Position numbers and translations under genes: made by a program. From contig NZ_VCMZ01000001.1 of the NCBI RefSeq assembly GCF_006352475.1, forward strand, positions 248,001-312,000: DNA of 64,000 nucleotides. The letters run 5' to 3'. Below are positions 1 through 8,111 of the stretch, piece after piece. Position 1 is the stretch's first letter. Each line of letters opens with the position of its first letter. The notes beneath the pieces are model-generated. The model did not search any database. It was given only the letters and a program-made list of their open reading frames with translations, and had not been told where the DNA came from. Origin of the DNA: Acinetobacter pullicarnis (lineage in GTDB: Bacteria > Pseudomonadota > Gammaproteobacteria > Pseudomonadales > Moraxellaceae).

Positions 1-345
1 AGGATGTGCGTGATAAAGATCAGATGCATCGGTAACTTCATCGACCATTTCGCCATCTTTCCAAATGCGATAGCGTGGAAAATCGGTGCGAATATCAGAA
101 TCTTGTGCCAGTTGCGTGGCATATACGCCTTCTTCTAAGACATCTAATACTGGGCAGCTTTGCGGATTACGCTGTGCGTACAGCAGAAAGTCATAGGCCC
201 AGTCTTTGGGCACCGAGATCATATTGACTTGGGTCATTCCGGGCGCCATGCCTGCGGTGGGTTGATCAAACCCCGCACGGATTTGATGGCGTGCCGCAAG
301 CGCTGCTTCGCGCTGAACTGGATTGGCTTTAAGGTGTTTTGCCAT
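1..345 (-). CDS. Putative hydro-lyase, YcsI/DUF1445 family (partial)
   Basis: This is the N-terminal 115 codons of a gene that continues past the left edge. It reads MAKHLKANPVQREAAL and later has VPKDWAYDFLLYAQRN, which I recognise as the DUF1445 (YcsI-like, also called D-glutamate cyclase-like) family. The start is the ATG at 345, preceded by AGGAAA. It follows pxpA by 18 bases on the same strand. In Bacillus subtilis ycsF, ycsG and ycsI lie together beside the kip/pxp genes, and the same three families are adjacent here. That supports a role around 5-oxoproline use, although the reaction of this protein is not shown by the sequence. pxpB and pxpC would be expected further left, outside the window. 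Confidence 0.85.
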   Translation of the reverse strand, partial: MAKHLKANPVQREAALAARHQIRAGFDQPTAGMAPGMTQVNMISVPKDWAYDFLLYAQRNPQSCPVLDVLEEGVYATQLAQDSDIRTDFPRYRIWKDGEMVDEVTDASDLYHAHP

Positions 346-363
346 GATGATTTTCCTGATTGC

Positions 364-1122
364 TTATGCACAGAATGGGCGAACTTGAATGTTGTTTTTT
401 AACAATTCAGCTTTGATGGCAGCAGACATTTCCAGTGCGCCATCGGTATCGCCGTGTAGACAAATTGAATCGGCTTGAATTGGGGTAAATACCCCATCAA
501 TCGAATCCACCCCTCCATTTTTCAGCATGGCGACCACACGTTTTGCCACGAAATCGGTGTCATGTAATACAGCACCGGCTAGGCGACGTGAAACCAAAGA
601 GCCATCACTGTTATAGGCCCGATCTGCAAAGGCTTCAGAGACCACAGTTAAGCCAGCGGCCTTGGCTTGTGCCACCAAAGGTGAGCCTGCAAGCGCCACC
701 AGAACCAAGGCTGGGTTATACATTTTGATGGCATCAATTACGGCTGCGGCTTGTGCTGCATTGCTGGCAATGGTGTTGTATAAAGCACCATGAGGTTTGA
801 CATAGTTCACTTTAGAACCCGCGACTTTGGCGAGTCCATCGAGCGCTGAAATTTGATAGAGCACATCGGCAATCAGCTCATCGCGAGACAAATCCATATT
901 GCGACGACCAAAGCCAACCAAGTCTGGATAGGCGACATGCGCACCAATGTTAACCCCCAATTGCACAGCGTGTTTAAGGGTGTTTAAAATACCGAGTGGG
1001 TCACCGGCATGAAAGCCACAGGCAATATTGGCACTGCTCACCACAGGGAGAATTTGTGCATCATTGCCCATTTTCCATGAACCGAAACTTTCACCTAAAT
1101 CACTATTTAAATCGACAAACAT
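364..1122 (-). CDS. pxpA: 5-oxoprolinase subunit PxpA (LamB/YcsF family)
   Basis: The protein has 252 residues, the normal length for PxpA. It starts with [16 protein letters not shown], the family's N-terminal signature, followed by [11 protein letters not shown] and later [10 protein letters not shown] and SICLHGDT. Family knowledge: PxpA works with PxpB and PxpC in ATP-dependent opening of 5-oxoproline (pyroglutamate) to glutamate in the cytoplasm. The gene sits between the Nramp-like permease upstream and the YcsI-like gene downstream with short gaps (about 19 and 18 bases), so the three probably form one transcript. Only subunit A is in view. The start ATG at 1122 has a CAGGA sequence about 11 bases upstream. 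Confidence 0.92.
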   Translation of the reverse strand: MFVDLNSDLGESFGSWKMGNDAQILPVVSSANIACGFHAGDPLGILNTLKHAVQLGVNIGAHVAYPDLVGFGRRNMDLSRDELIADVLYQISALDGLAKVAGSKVNYVKPHGALYNTIASNAAQAAAVIDAIKMYNPALVLVALAGSPLVAQAKAAGLTVVSEAFADRAYNSDGSLVSRRLAGAVLHDTDFVAKRVVAMLKNGGVDSIDGVFTPIQADSICLHGDTDGALEMSAAIKAELLKNNIQVRPFCA

Positions 1123-1141
1123 AGTCTGAAATCCTGATCGC

Positions 1142-2374
1142 TTAGAGTTTGGTTAAGTAGTTAAACACGGTGGTAAATGACATATAGCCCATCCACCACG
1201 TCAGTAAGCAGGTGAGTACACCTAAAATTAGTAACCATTTTGGATAATGATAATTGCCCAACATGTCCTGACGACAAGCGGCAACATACACAAAAATGGT
1301 GAGGCCAATTGGCAAAACTAAGCCATTAAAACCACCCACAAAAATTAATAATCCAGCAGGCGTTGCACCCAGTAGCACATAAAGTAAGAGCGCTAACGAG
1401 ATGAATGTAATGGTGGAATAGTTGCTTTGTTTCGGGGTTAAATTTTTCTTAAATGCGGTAAAGAACGAAACTGAAGTATAGGCGGCACCAATGGTACTGC
1501 TGATCCCCGCGGCCCAGAACACTAAACCAAACAGTTTAAAGCCGAAAGTACCTGCTGCATATTGGAAGGCTTGTGCTGCTGGATTGGCATTGTGGCTGGC
1601 CAAATCAATCGATGCACCGCTTACAATCACGCCCAAAAATGCCAAGAACAAGATATAGCGCACAATCCCAACCACGATAATCCCTTTGGTTGCAGCTCTT
1701 GCGACTTCATCAATATTTTCTGGGCCAACCGCGCCTTTATCGAGTAAACGGTGTGCACCGGCATAACAGATATAACCCCCAACAGTTCCACCGACAATGG
1801 TGGTAATGATGGCAAAATCAATTTGGTCTGGGGCAAAGGTTTGTTGAACTGCTTCGCCAACCGGTGGCATCACGATAAAGGCCACGATCACAATTAAAAT
1901 AATTTTTAGCAATCCCAGCACAATCATACTCTTGTCCATGACAAGCGAGGCTTTACGAGATGCAAAAATCAGAATGGCGAGGGCACCACTTAATACGCCA
2001 CCAACCTTGGTATCTAGGCCGAACAGTGCATTTAAACCCAGTGCAGCACCGGCAATGTTACCGATACTAAAAAAGAAGCCGCCTAAAATGACCAGAAATG
2101 CCAGCAGATAACCACTGCCTGGCAAGGCTTTGTTGGCAATATCCGAAGCACGCATTTGGGTCAGCGTGACTACGCGCCAAATATTTTGCTGCACCACATA
2201 ATCAATCAGAATAGAAATTAAAATGGCAAAACCAAATGCTGCGCCTAATTTTGCGGTAAAGACGGCGGTTTGGGTTAAAAACCCAGGACCCATTGCCGAG
2301 GTGGCCATCATAAAAATGGAGGCAACGATTGCCCACTGACGGTCATTGAAAAAAGAAGTTTTCATGAAAGACAT
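1142..2374 (-). CDS. Nramp-related permease without the metal-binding motifs (YcsG-like)
   Basis: This 410-residue protein has about eleven hydrophobic segments and belongs to the Nramp superfamily. The first segment keeps GPGFL (about residues 29-33), but the canonical YxDPGN that should follow is replaced by VFTAKLG. The TM6 MPHN motif is also missing, with [12 protein letters not shown] in its place. In Nramp metal transporters these Asp, Asn and Met residues bind Mn or Fe, so metal transport is unlikely. It is the first gene of the pxpA operon, with GAGGA ahead of the ATG at 2374. Uptake of 5-oxoproline or a related amide is my inference from context. The Bacillus YcsG protein occupies the same neighbourhood. 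Confidence 0.8.
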   Translation of the reverse strand: MSFMKTSFFNDRQWAIVASIFMMATSAMGPGFLTQTAVFTAKLGAAFGFAILISILIDYVVQQNIWRVVTLTQMRASDIANKALPGSGYLLAFLVILGGFFFSIGNIAGAALGLNALFGLDTKVGGVLSGALAILIFASRKASLVMDKSMIVLGLLKIILIVIVAFIVMPPVGEAVQQTFAPDQIDFAIITTIVGGTVGGYICYAGAHRLLDKGAVGPENIDEVARAATKGIIVVGIVRYILFLAFLGVIVSGASIDLASHNANPAAQAFQYAAGTFGFKLFGLVFWAAGISSTIGAAYTSVSFFTAFKKNLTPKQSNYSTITFISLALLLYVLLGATPAGLLIFVGGFNGLVLPIGLTIFVYVAACRQDMLGNYHYPKWLLILGVLTCLLTWWMGYMSFTTVFNYLTKL

Positions 2375-2718
2375 ACTGATGCGTTCCTCATCCAGTTGAG
2401 CTTAATCAACGCGATTTCAAGTTAAATAAAGAACATCAATATTCTAAAATATGAAATTCTTTAATCCTTTAATTTTTTAAAATATGGGTTCTGCTGAACC
2501 GAATTCCGTATTTAAAATAAAAGCATAGGCAAGGTCGAATCACAATAAGACCTTATTTTGAGTATGGTATTTTTAAGCTATTGAATTTTATTAAGTTATA
2601 TTTATTTGAAATGCATGCATAATCAAAGTTTATCTATGCTCATAAGTTGGCCTTATGGTGATTTAGACATTTTGTTGGTTGAGCTAAAAAGTATCCTAGT
2701 GATACAGAGTAGATTTAC
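2375..2718. other. Intergenic region upstream of the Nramp-like/pxpA operon
   Basis: This 344-base AT-rich gap lies between the LysR gene and the operon, both read leftwards. It must hold the operon promoter. I see A/T-rich imperfect dyads around 2450-2500 (ATTCTAAAATATGAAATTC), which could be a LysR site, but no motif is clear enough to call. No convincing gene is present. Confidence 0.4.
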
Positions 2719-3648
2719 TTATCTTTTTAGCGCGGTATTTTTTTTAAGTGTTTCATTTAAATTTTTCATCGATTTTTCAGAAACCGTGATGGCAAGTTCA
2801 GTCAGCTTTTCTTTTAACGCCCCATTGTTGCCTTGCAAATAAATCGCAGTGAAATGAAAGGATTTAAGTTGAATTGGGGTATTTAAAATTTCTAATCGAC
2901 CATCGACAATTTCTTTTAATGCAGTGAGTTGTGGTACCACCGCAATGCCCAAGCCCTGTTCGGCTAAACGTAACACCGTAGCCAATGAATAACTGGTGAT
3001 TGAAAGTGGTTCATCAATCTGCTGTTCTTTCATTTTTGCTTTGAGTTCTTTATAGGGATAGGTACTTCTGGGATAGGTTAAAATCGTATGTGACATCAAT
3101 GCTTTAAGTGACATTTGTCCAATGCCGCCTTGTAATGAGGGAGCTGCTAAAAAACTCAACTCAAAATCGCATAACGAACGTTCGATACATTCAAAGGGGA
3201 GCGTGGGGCCCAGTAAAAATGCCATATCGAGCTTGCCAGCACGGATGCCTTCTTGTAAATCTGGGGTTAAATCCACCACAATTTCAACGGATACTTTGGG
3301 AAAAGTCCGTTGCACTTGTTCCATGTATTCGACCAGCCAGGTATAGACAATCGTTTCAGACACCCCCAATCGAATTATACCGGTAAGATGCTGATTTTCA
3401 GTTAACTCTGCCACCATGTCGGTTTCAAGTCGCATAAATTTTTCAGCATATTTAAATAAGGTTGCCCCTTTGTCGGTGGCTTTGATTTGGCGTGAGTGAC
3501 GGTCAAGTATTTTAAAGCCAAGACTTTTTTCAAGTGCGGTAATTTTTTGAGAAATCGCGGGTTGCGTGATCTTCAGTTTTACCGCTGCTTTATTAAAACT
3601 ATTTAAGGTCAGCACCCAGTAAAAGACTTCCAAATTCTTGAGATTCAC
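2719..3648 (-). CDS. LysR-family transcriptional regulator
   Basis: The protein has 309 residues, a typical LysR length. The winged helix-turn-helix occupies about residues 1-60 (NSFNKAAVKLKITQPAISQK), and a periplasmic-binding-like effector domain follows from about residue 90 (IIRLGVSETIVYTW). It lies upstream of, and on the same strand as, the Nramp-like/pxpA/ycsI genes. It is the obvious candidate to control them, but divergent orientation, the usual LysR layout, is absent, so this is inference. Effector unknown. Confidence 0.88.
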   Translation of the reverse strand: MNLKNLEVFYWVLTLNSFNKAAVKLKITQPAISQKITALEKSLGFKILDRHSRQIKATDKGATLFKYAEKFMRLETDMVAELTENQHLTGIIRLGVSETIVYTWLVEYMEQVQRTFPKVSVEIVVDLTPDLQEGIRAGKLDMAFLLGPTLPFECIERSLCDFELSFLAAPSLQGGIGQMSLKALMSHTILTYPRSTYPYKELKAKMKEQQIDEPLSITSYSLATVLRLAEQGLGIAVVPQLTALKEIVDGRLEILNTPIQLKSFHFTAIYLQGNNGALKEKLTELAITVSEKSMKNLNETLKKNTALKR

Positions 3649-3744
3649 AGCGCAGACCTAATCAAAATGGAGACGAATCCTAAATTATGCCTCATTCCGA
3701 TTAAAAAACTAGAGTGGATGGTATTTTTAGCGGCTTGCTAGGCT

Positions 3745-4110
3745 TTGAATTCAAAGCAGTTCCCCCCTCTTTTCCAAAGAGGGGAACTTCCATTAAATAT
3801 CATACTGAGTTTGCTACACAACGCTCCTTCCTTAGAAAAAGGAAGGTTGGGATGGATTACTTTGGATCGTAAACAGCAGAAAATAAACTTAAAACTGTGT
3901 CCAGTATTTGTTGACCACTACATTCCCCTCTTTGAAAAAGAGGGGTTAGGGGTAATGCCAGTCAGTTAAGCTTTTTTAATGATTCAAAAGCACCCTCTTC
4001 CCACTTGCGGAATATATTCCTCATCCCAAGGGGAGAAGGGGCTTTCAGACATAATTAATCAATCAAAAATAGCTGTATTTGTCTTCACTGACTGGCATTA
4101 GGGTTAGGGG
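3745..4110. repeat. Multi-module intergenic palindromic repeat block, copy A
   Basis: A run of short inverted repeats fills this gap: CCCCTCTTTTCCAAAGAGGGG at about 3766, CCTTCCTTAGAAAAAGGAAGG at about 3828, CCCCTCTTTGAAAAAGAGGGG at about 3925, and a TCATCCCAAGGGGAGAAGGGG module near 4021. The modules recur, mostly in reverse orientation, at 33190-33600. The 74-codon reading frame here (3745-3969) is made of these palindromes and is not a gene. Function is unknown. Such modules may fold in RNA from either strand. Confidence 0.8.
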
Positions 4111-4134
4111 AGATTGAGGAGATCAGCAGTTCAT

Positions 4135-4896
4135 TTAATGCATTAACCAACCGCCAGCAACATCTAAGATTTGACCCGTGACAAAATCACTTTGAGTTGA
4201 GGCTAAATATTCAATGGCTTTGGCGACTTCTTGTGGTTGTCCCAAACGTTGTAGCGGGGTTTCTGCAATAAACTGACTGTTGACTGCATCACCGACCATT
4301 TGCACCATCGGGGTATTAATGCGACCCGGTGCGACAGCATTGACATGAATACCGTATGGGCCTAATTCACCCGCCAGTTGTCGGGTTAAGCCAATAATCG
4401 CGGCTTTGGTCGAACTATAATGACAGGCGACCACAGGTAAATAGATATTGGCGGCCACCGATGAGGTATTAATAATTTTACCGAACTTGTGTTTGATCAT
4501 GTCGGGCACCAAAAGGCGAATCATATTAAAACTGCCATTCAGGTTAATCCCGACCACATTGTTCCATTCGAGATGTGACATTTCCCAAATCTTATGTGCT
4601 TTACCGTTGTGCTTGGGTGAAACCCCAGCGTTATTAATTAGGGTATCCATCGGGCCCATTGCGGTATTGAAATATTCGACTGCCTGCACACACTGTTCAT
4701 AGTTGGATACATCGGCAACAAAACGATGAAATTTATAGTCCTTTTCGGCAAGCGTTTGACAGAAAGTATCGAGCTGCTCCGCGTTATAGTCCATCAAGGC
4801 CACGGTGGCACCTAAGCCACAAAAATGTTCTGCGATTGCTGCGCCAATGCCTGAAGCTGCGCCAGTGATGAGCACATTTCGATGATGAAAAGACAT
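4135..4896 (-). CDS. SDR-family NAD(P)-dependent oxidoreductase
   Basis: The 253-residue protein is a classical short-chain dehydrogenase. It has the cofactor motif TGAASGIG near residue 11, NNAG around 88, a catalytic Ser in NTSSVAA, and YSSTK as the YxxxK motif. The substrate cannot be read from sequence. It points away from the large catabolic operon that starts at 5720. However, the palindrome at 4916-4930, only 20 bases before its start, matches the sites at the operon and at the GntR gene. It therefore probably belongs to the same regulon and oxidises or reduces an intermediate of the same pathway. Confidence 0.87.
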   Translation of the reverse strand: MSFHHRNVLITGAASGIGAAIAEHFCGLGATVALMDYNAEQLDTFCQTLAEKDYKFHRFVADVSNYEQCVQAVEYFNTAMGPMDTLINNAGVSPKHNGKAHKIWEMSHLEWNNVVGINLNGSFNMIRLLVPDMIKHKFGKIINTSSVAANIYLPVVACHYSSTKAAIIGLTRQLAGELGPYGIHVNAVAPGRINTPMVQMVGDAVNSQFIAETPLQRLGQPQEVAKAIEYLASTQSDFVTGQILDVAGGWLMH

Positions 4897-4915
4897 CTCA
4901 ATAAATCCATTTATA

Positions 4916-4930
4916 GTATTACGGTATTAC
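4916..4930. promoter_or_regulatory. Candidate GntR/FCD operator (SDR promoter)
   Basis: The sequence GTATTACGGTATTAC fits the pattern GTAWTA-N3-TAWTAY shared with 5647-5661 and 17025-17039. It lies 20 bases upstream of the SDR start codon, a position suited to repression. Confidence 0.5.
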
Positions 4931-5033
4931 AGTGATAACACTGAAGATTTTAAAAATCAATTTTATATTTTGAAAATTTAAAGTCGATTTATTCCAAAAT
5001 GCAGGATGAACTGTAGCTGTAGATTGATGAAAA

Positions 5034-5531
5034 TTACTTGCTGAAATAGATACTTAAACACACCGGTAAATATAAGCCCAACATAAAAATAACATGCATG
5101 CTCAACACAAAAAATACCGTGATTTTGATGTTCTTGGCTTTATGGCCAAATAGACCAGCACCCATACACGGCATGAAGATCAGCCAACTGGCGAGCGTCG
5201 GTAGCACGAGGCCAACCCAAAGGGCGGGAAGGAGTGTTGGCTGATTTAAGTAGCCTGTACCAGCAAGCATAAACAAGATGAGGCCATAGCCCATACCGAC
5301 TGCGTAATGAAAGCCCCAACCTAAGACTTGCTCATGAAAATTGGGGGCTTGCGGAAAGTCTTTGGCAACATACACCCATTTAAATTGGCATAAACCTTTG
5401 AGCCATTGACCGACCGTTCCCCAATTTCGGGTCTTGGTTTTAAATATTTTGGCCAGTCCAACGCCTAAAACATCTAAAAAAAGGGTGGCAATCGCGCCCA
5501 GTAACATAAATTTTAACATTTCGATCAGCAT
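5034..5531 (-). CDS. DUF2938-family small membrane protein
   Basis: The 165-residue protein has four hydrophobic segments and reads MLIEMLKFMLLGAIATLFLD at the start. It contains NWGTVGQWLKG and later FHYAVGMGYGLILFML, which I recognise as DUF2938. I chose the ATG at 5531 rather than the earlier one at 5564 because AAGGAA lies just upstream. Function is unknown. It is divergent from the aldehyde dehydrogenase operon at 5720, and the candidate operator at 5647 lies in the shared promoter region, so co-regulation is possible. Confidence 0.75.
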   Translation of the reverse strand: MLIEMLKFMLLGAIATLFLDVLGVGLAKIFKTKTRNWGTVGQWLKGLCQFKWVYVAKDFPQAPNFHEQVLGWGFHYAVGMGYGLILFMLAGTGYLNQPTLLPALWVGLVLPTLASWLIFMPCMGAGLFGHKAKNIKITVFFVLSMHVIFMLGLYLPVCLSIYFSK

Positions 5532-5646
5532 TGAATAATTCCTTATTTTTCCAATAATTAGCATTAAATTTTGGCTGTGTGTTGGCGCTTCTAATCCACT
5601 ATTTTAAGCATTACTGCGTAATTCATTTGAAAAACATATTGCAATC

Positions 5647-5661
5647 GTATTACGATAATAC
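5647..5661. promoter_or_regulatory. Candidate GntR/FCD operator (operon promoter)
   Basis: GTATTACGATAATAC is a perfect 6+6 palindrome with a 3-base centre, about 60 bases before the aldehyde dehydrogenase start and in the divergent promoter with the DUF2938 gene. It resembles the sites at 4916 and 17025. A TATTATG further right may be a -10 element. Confidence 0.6.
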
Positions 5662-5719
5662 TGTATTATGATAGCTCGATATTATCTTGTAAAGCTTCTC
5701 AACTTGGACGCGGCGCCTT

Positions 5720-7183
5720 ATGGACATCACTAAATTCGAAATTTTTAAGAACTTATCTTCAATCAATGGCGCTTGGGTGGCTTCAACTTCAGGCAAAGAA
5801 ATTGAAGTGCTCAATCCAGTTGATCAGTCTGTGATTGCGACGATTCCTGCGCTTGAGCCTGCTCAAATTACGGAAGCGATTGAAACTGCAGCGACCGCTT
5901 TTATTTCATGGAAAGCCCTGTCAGTGAAGCAACGTTCAGACATTTTGAAAAAATGGTTTGATTTGATCATGCAACATCAAGATGACATTGCAGCGATCAT
6001 GACCGTTGAACAAGGTAAGCCTTTAAAAGAAGCCAAAGGCGAAGTGGCTTATGCGGCCAGCTTTATCGAATGGTTTGCCGAAGAAGGTCGCAGAATGAAT
6101 GGCGACACCATTCCTGCACCGACCACCGACAAGCGCATTATGACCAAGCGTGAGCCAGTGGGCGTTTGCGTGGCGATTACGCCTTGGAATTTCCCTGCAG
6201 CAATGATCACCCGTAAAGTCGCACCTGCTTTGGTTGCAGGCTGCACCATGATCATTAAACCTGCGCAAGAAACCCCATTTACTGCGTTGGCATTGGTGTA
6301 TTTGGCTGAATTGGCAGGCGTACCAAAAGGTGTATTGAATATCGTCACTGGTAAGTCGGCAGAAATCGTACCTGTAATGACCGATAGTCCAATCGTGAAA
6401 AAACTCAGTTTCACAGGCTCTACGCCAGTCGGCGCCATGCTGATGGCACAAAGTGCGCCAACATTGAAAAAAATGTCATTGGAATTGGGCGGTAATGCAC
6501 CGCTTATCGTGTTCAATGATGCCGATCTAGATTTGGCAGTTCAGGGCGTAATGGACAGTAAATTCCGTAATGCAGGTCAAACTTGTGTTTGTAGTAACCG
6601 TATTTTTGTTCAAGAAAAAATTTATGATGTTTTCGTTGCCAAATTGGCTGAAAAAGTTGCAGCACTGAAACTTGGTAATGGTCTAACTGAAGGTGTGGAC
6701 ATTGGTCCACTGATCAATCAAAAAGCCGTTGAGAAAATTCAAACGCATATTGCAGATGCCGTGGCGCTTGGCGGCAAAGTTGTGGTTGGCGGTCGTGTTG
6801 CTGAGCTCGGCCCGAACTTCTTTGAACCGACTGTGATTGAAAATGCCAGCGATGACATGCTGTGTTTCCGTGATGAAACTTTTGCGCCATTGGCACCGAT
6901 TTTTAAATTCACTGAAGATGCAGAAGTGGTACAGCGTGCCAACGATACCGAATTCGGTTTGGCTTCTTATATTTTCACTGAAAATTTAAATCGCAGTATT
7001 GCGGTCTCTGAAGCGCTTGAATACGGCATGGTTGGCATTAACACCGGTCTGATTTCAACTTCAGAAGCCCCATTTGGTGGTGTGAAAGCCTCTGGTTTAG
7101 GTCGTGAAGGTTCTAAATATGGCCTAGACGAATACACCGAAATTAAATACATCTGCATTGGTAATGTCCACGCAGCACTTTAA
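5720..7183 (+). CDS. NAD(P)-dependent semialdehyde dehydrogenase (GabD-like)
   Basis: This 487-residue aldehyde dehydrogenase is closest in feel to succinate-semialdehyde dehydrogenase. It has ITPWNFPAAMITRK and an AGCTMIIKPAQETP stretch in the cofactor domain, the catalytic Glu in LELGGNAP, and nucleophile Cys289 in NAGQTCVCSNR. The reaction is oxidation of an aldehyde to the acid. It is the first gene of the cluster running to 16219, followed after 96 bases by an SDR. The ribosome site is weak. GABA use is not suggested by the neighbours, so an intermediate semialdehyde of the cluster's own pathway is the better guess. Confidence 0.88.
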   Translation: MDITKFEIFKNLSSINGAWVASTSGKEIEVLNPVDQSVIATIPALEPAQITEAIETAATAFISWKALSVKQRSDILKKWFDLIMQHQDDIAAIMTVEQGKPLKEAKGEVAYAASFIEWFAEEGRRMNGDTIPAPTTDKRIMTKREPVGVCVAITPWNFPAAMITRKVAPALVAGCTMIIKPAQETPFTALALVYLAELAGVPKGVLNIVTGKSAEIVPVMTDSPIVKKLSFTGSTPVGAMLMAQSAPTLKKMSLELGGNAPLIVFNDADLDLAVQGVMDSKFRNAGQTCVCSNRIFVQEKIYDVFVAKLAEKVAALKLGNGLTEGVDIGPLINQKAVEKIQTHIADAVALGGKVVVGGRVAELGPNFFEPTVIENASDDMLCFRDETFAPLAPIFKFTEDAEVVQRANDTEFGLASYIFTENLNRSIAVSEALEYGMVGINTGLISTSEAPFGGVKASGLGREGSKYGLDEYTEIKYICIGNVHAAL

Positions 7184-7279
7184 TCGTTGAAGCATGAATC
7201 GTCCGAACATTCATTGTTCAAGGATGAGTCGTTCAAGCATTGATCAGGCGCGCAGCCTTGAAACTTAAAGGAATATGTT

Positions 7280-8062
7280 ATGCAAAATAAACAACAGACA
7301 CAGTATCAAGGCATTGCAGGAAAAACGGTTGTGGTGACTGGTGCTGCGGCAGGGATTGGTTTTTGTTTGTCTAAAGCCTTTGCTGAGCAAGGTGCCAAGG
7401 TCTTTATGATTGATCTCAATCAAGCGGCACTGACTGAAGCAACAGCCCAACTCAAAGACTATACCGTACAAGGTTATGCAGCCTCCGTGACTGACGATGA
7501 CGCGGTGCGTAGCGCGTTTGAAGTCTGCCAAAACAGTTTTGGCTTGGTCGATGTGTTGTTCAATAACGCGGGTGTTTCTTTAAATAAACCGTCTTTAGAA
7601 ATTTCAATGAACGAATGGCGTCGTTGTGTCGACATTAACTTGAGCAGCTTGTTCCTCTGCTCTCAGGAAGCGGCAAAACAGATGCAGCAACAAGGCCGTG
7701 GTGTGATTATCAATACCGCTTCAATTTGGGGTTTAAGTACTTCGGCTGAACGTACGGCGTACTGCACCACCAAAGCAGGCGTGGTTTCCATGACCAAATG
7801 TCTTGCCGCAGAGTGGGGCAAATTGGGCATTCGTGTATTGGCGATTGGACCGGGTTATACCCGCACCGCATTGGTTGAAAAACTGCAACAAGAGAACACT
7901 TTGGATGTGGCTGACCTTGAACGCCGCACCCCATTAGGCCGTCTGGCTGAGCCTGAAGAAATTGCTGAATTGGCGCTGTTCCTTGCCTCAGATGCGGCCA
8001 AATTTATGACTGGACAAACTTATTTAATTGATGGTGGTTGGGAAGCGAACGGGTTCCAGTAA
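7280..8062 (+). CDS. SDR-family oxidoreductase
   Basis: The 260-residue short-chain dehydrogenase has GAAAGIG in the nucleotide motif (residues about 22-28), NNAG near 96, Ser in NTASIWG, YCTTK as the active-site YxxxK, and the C-terminal GGW typical of the family. AAGGA precedes the ATG by about 8 bases. It is placed between the aldehyde dehydrogenase and the fused E1 gene, so it probably makes the keto substrate for the dehydrogenase complex. The precise substrate is unknown. Confidence 0.88.
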   Translation: MQNKQQTQYQGIAGKTVVVTGAAAGIGFCLSKAFAEQGAKVFMIDLNQAALTEATAQLKDYTVQGYAASVTDDDAVRSAFEVCQNSFGLVDVLFNNAGVSLNKPSLEISMNEWRRCVDINLSSLFLCSQEAAKQMQQQGRGVIINTASIWGLSTSAERTAYCTTKAGVVSMTKCLAAEWGKLGIRVLAIGPGYTRTALVEKLQQENTLDVADLERRTPLGRLAEPEEIAELALFLASDAAKFMTGQTYLIDGGWEANGFQ

Positions 8063-8111
8063 ACCCCTCGGACCACCACATCATCAAGCTACATTGCAAA
8101 GGATAGACCGA

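Noticed and set aside
3745..3969. 74-codon frame between the LysR and SDR genes
   Set aside because: It is composed of the palindromic repeat modules that recur at 33190-33600 and has no family resemblance.
8028..8111. Upstream start of the fused E1
   Set aside because: It would overlap the end of the SDR gene by 35 bases and lacks a ribosome site, whereas the ATG at 8112 has AAAGGA at proper spacing.
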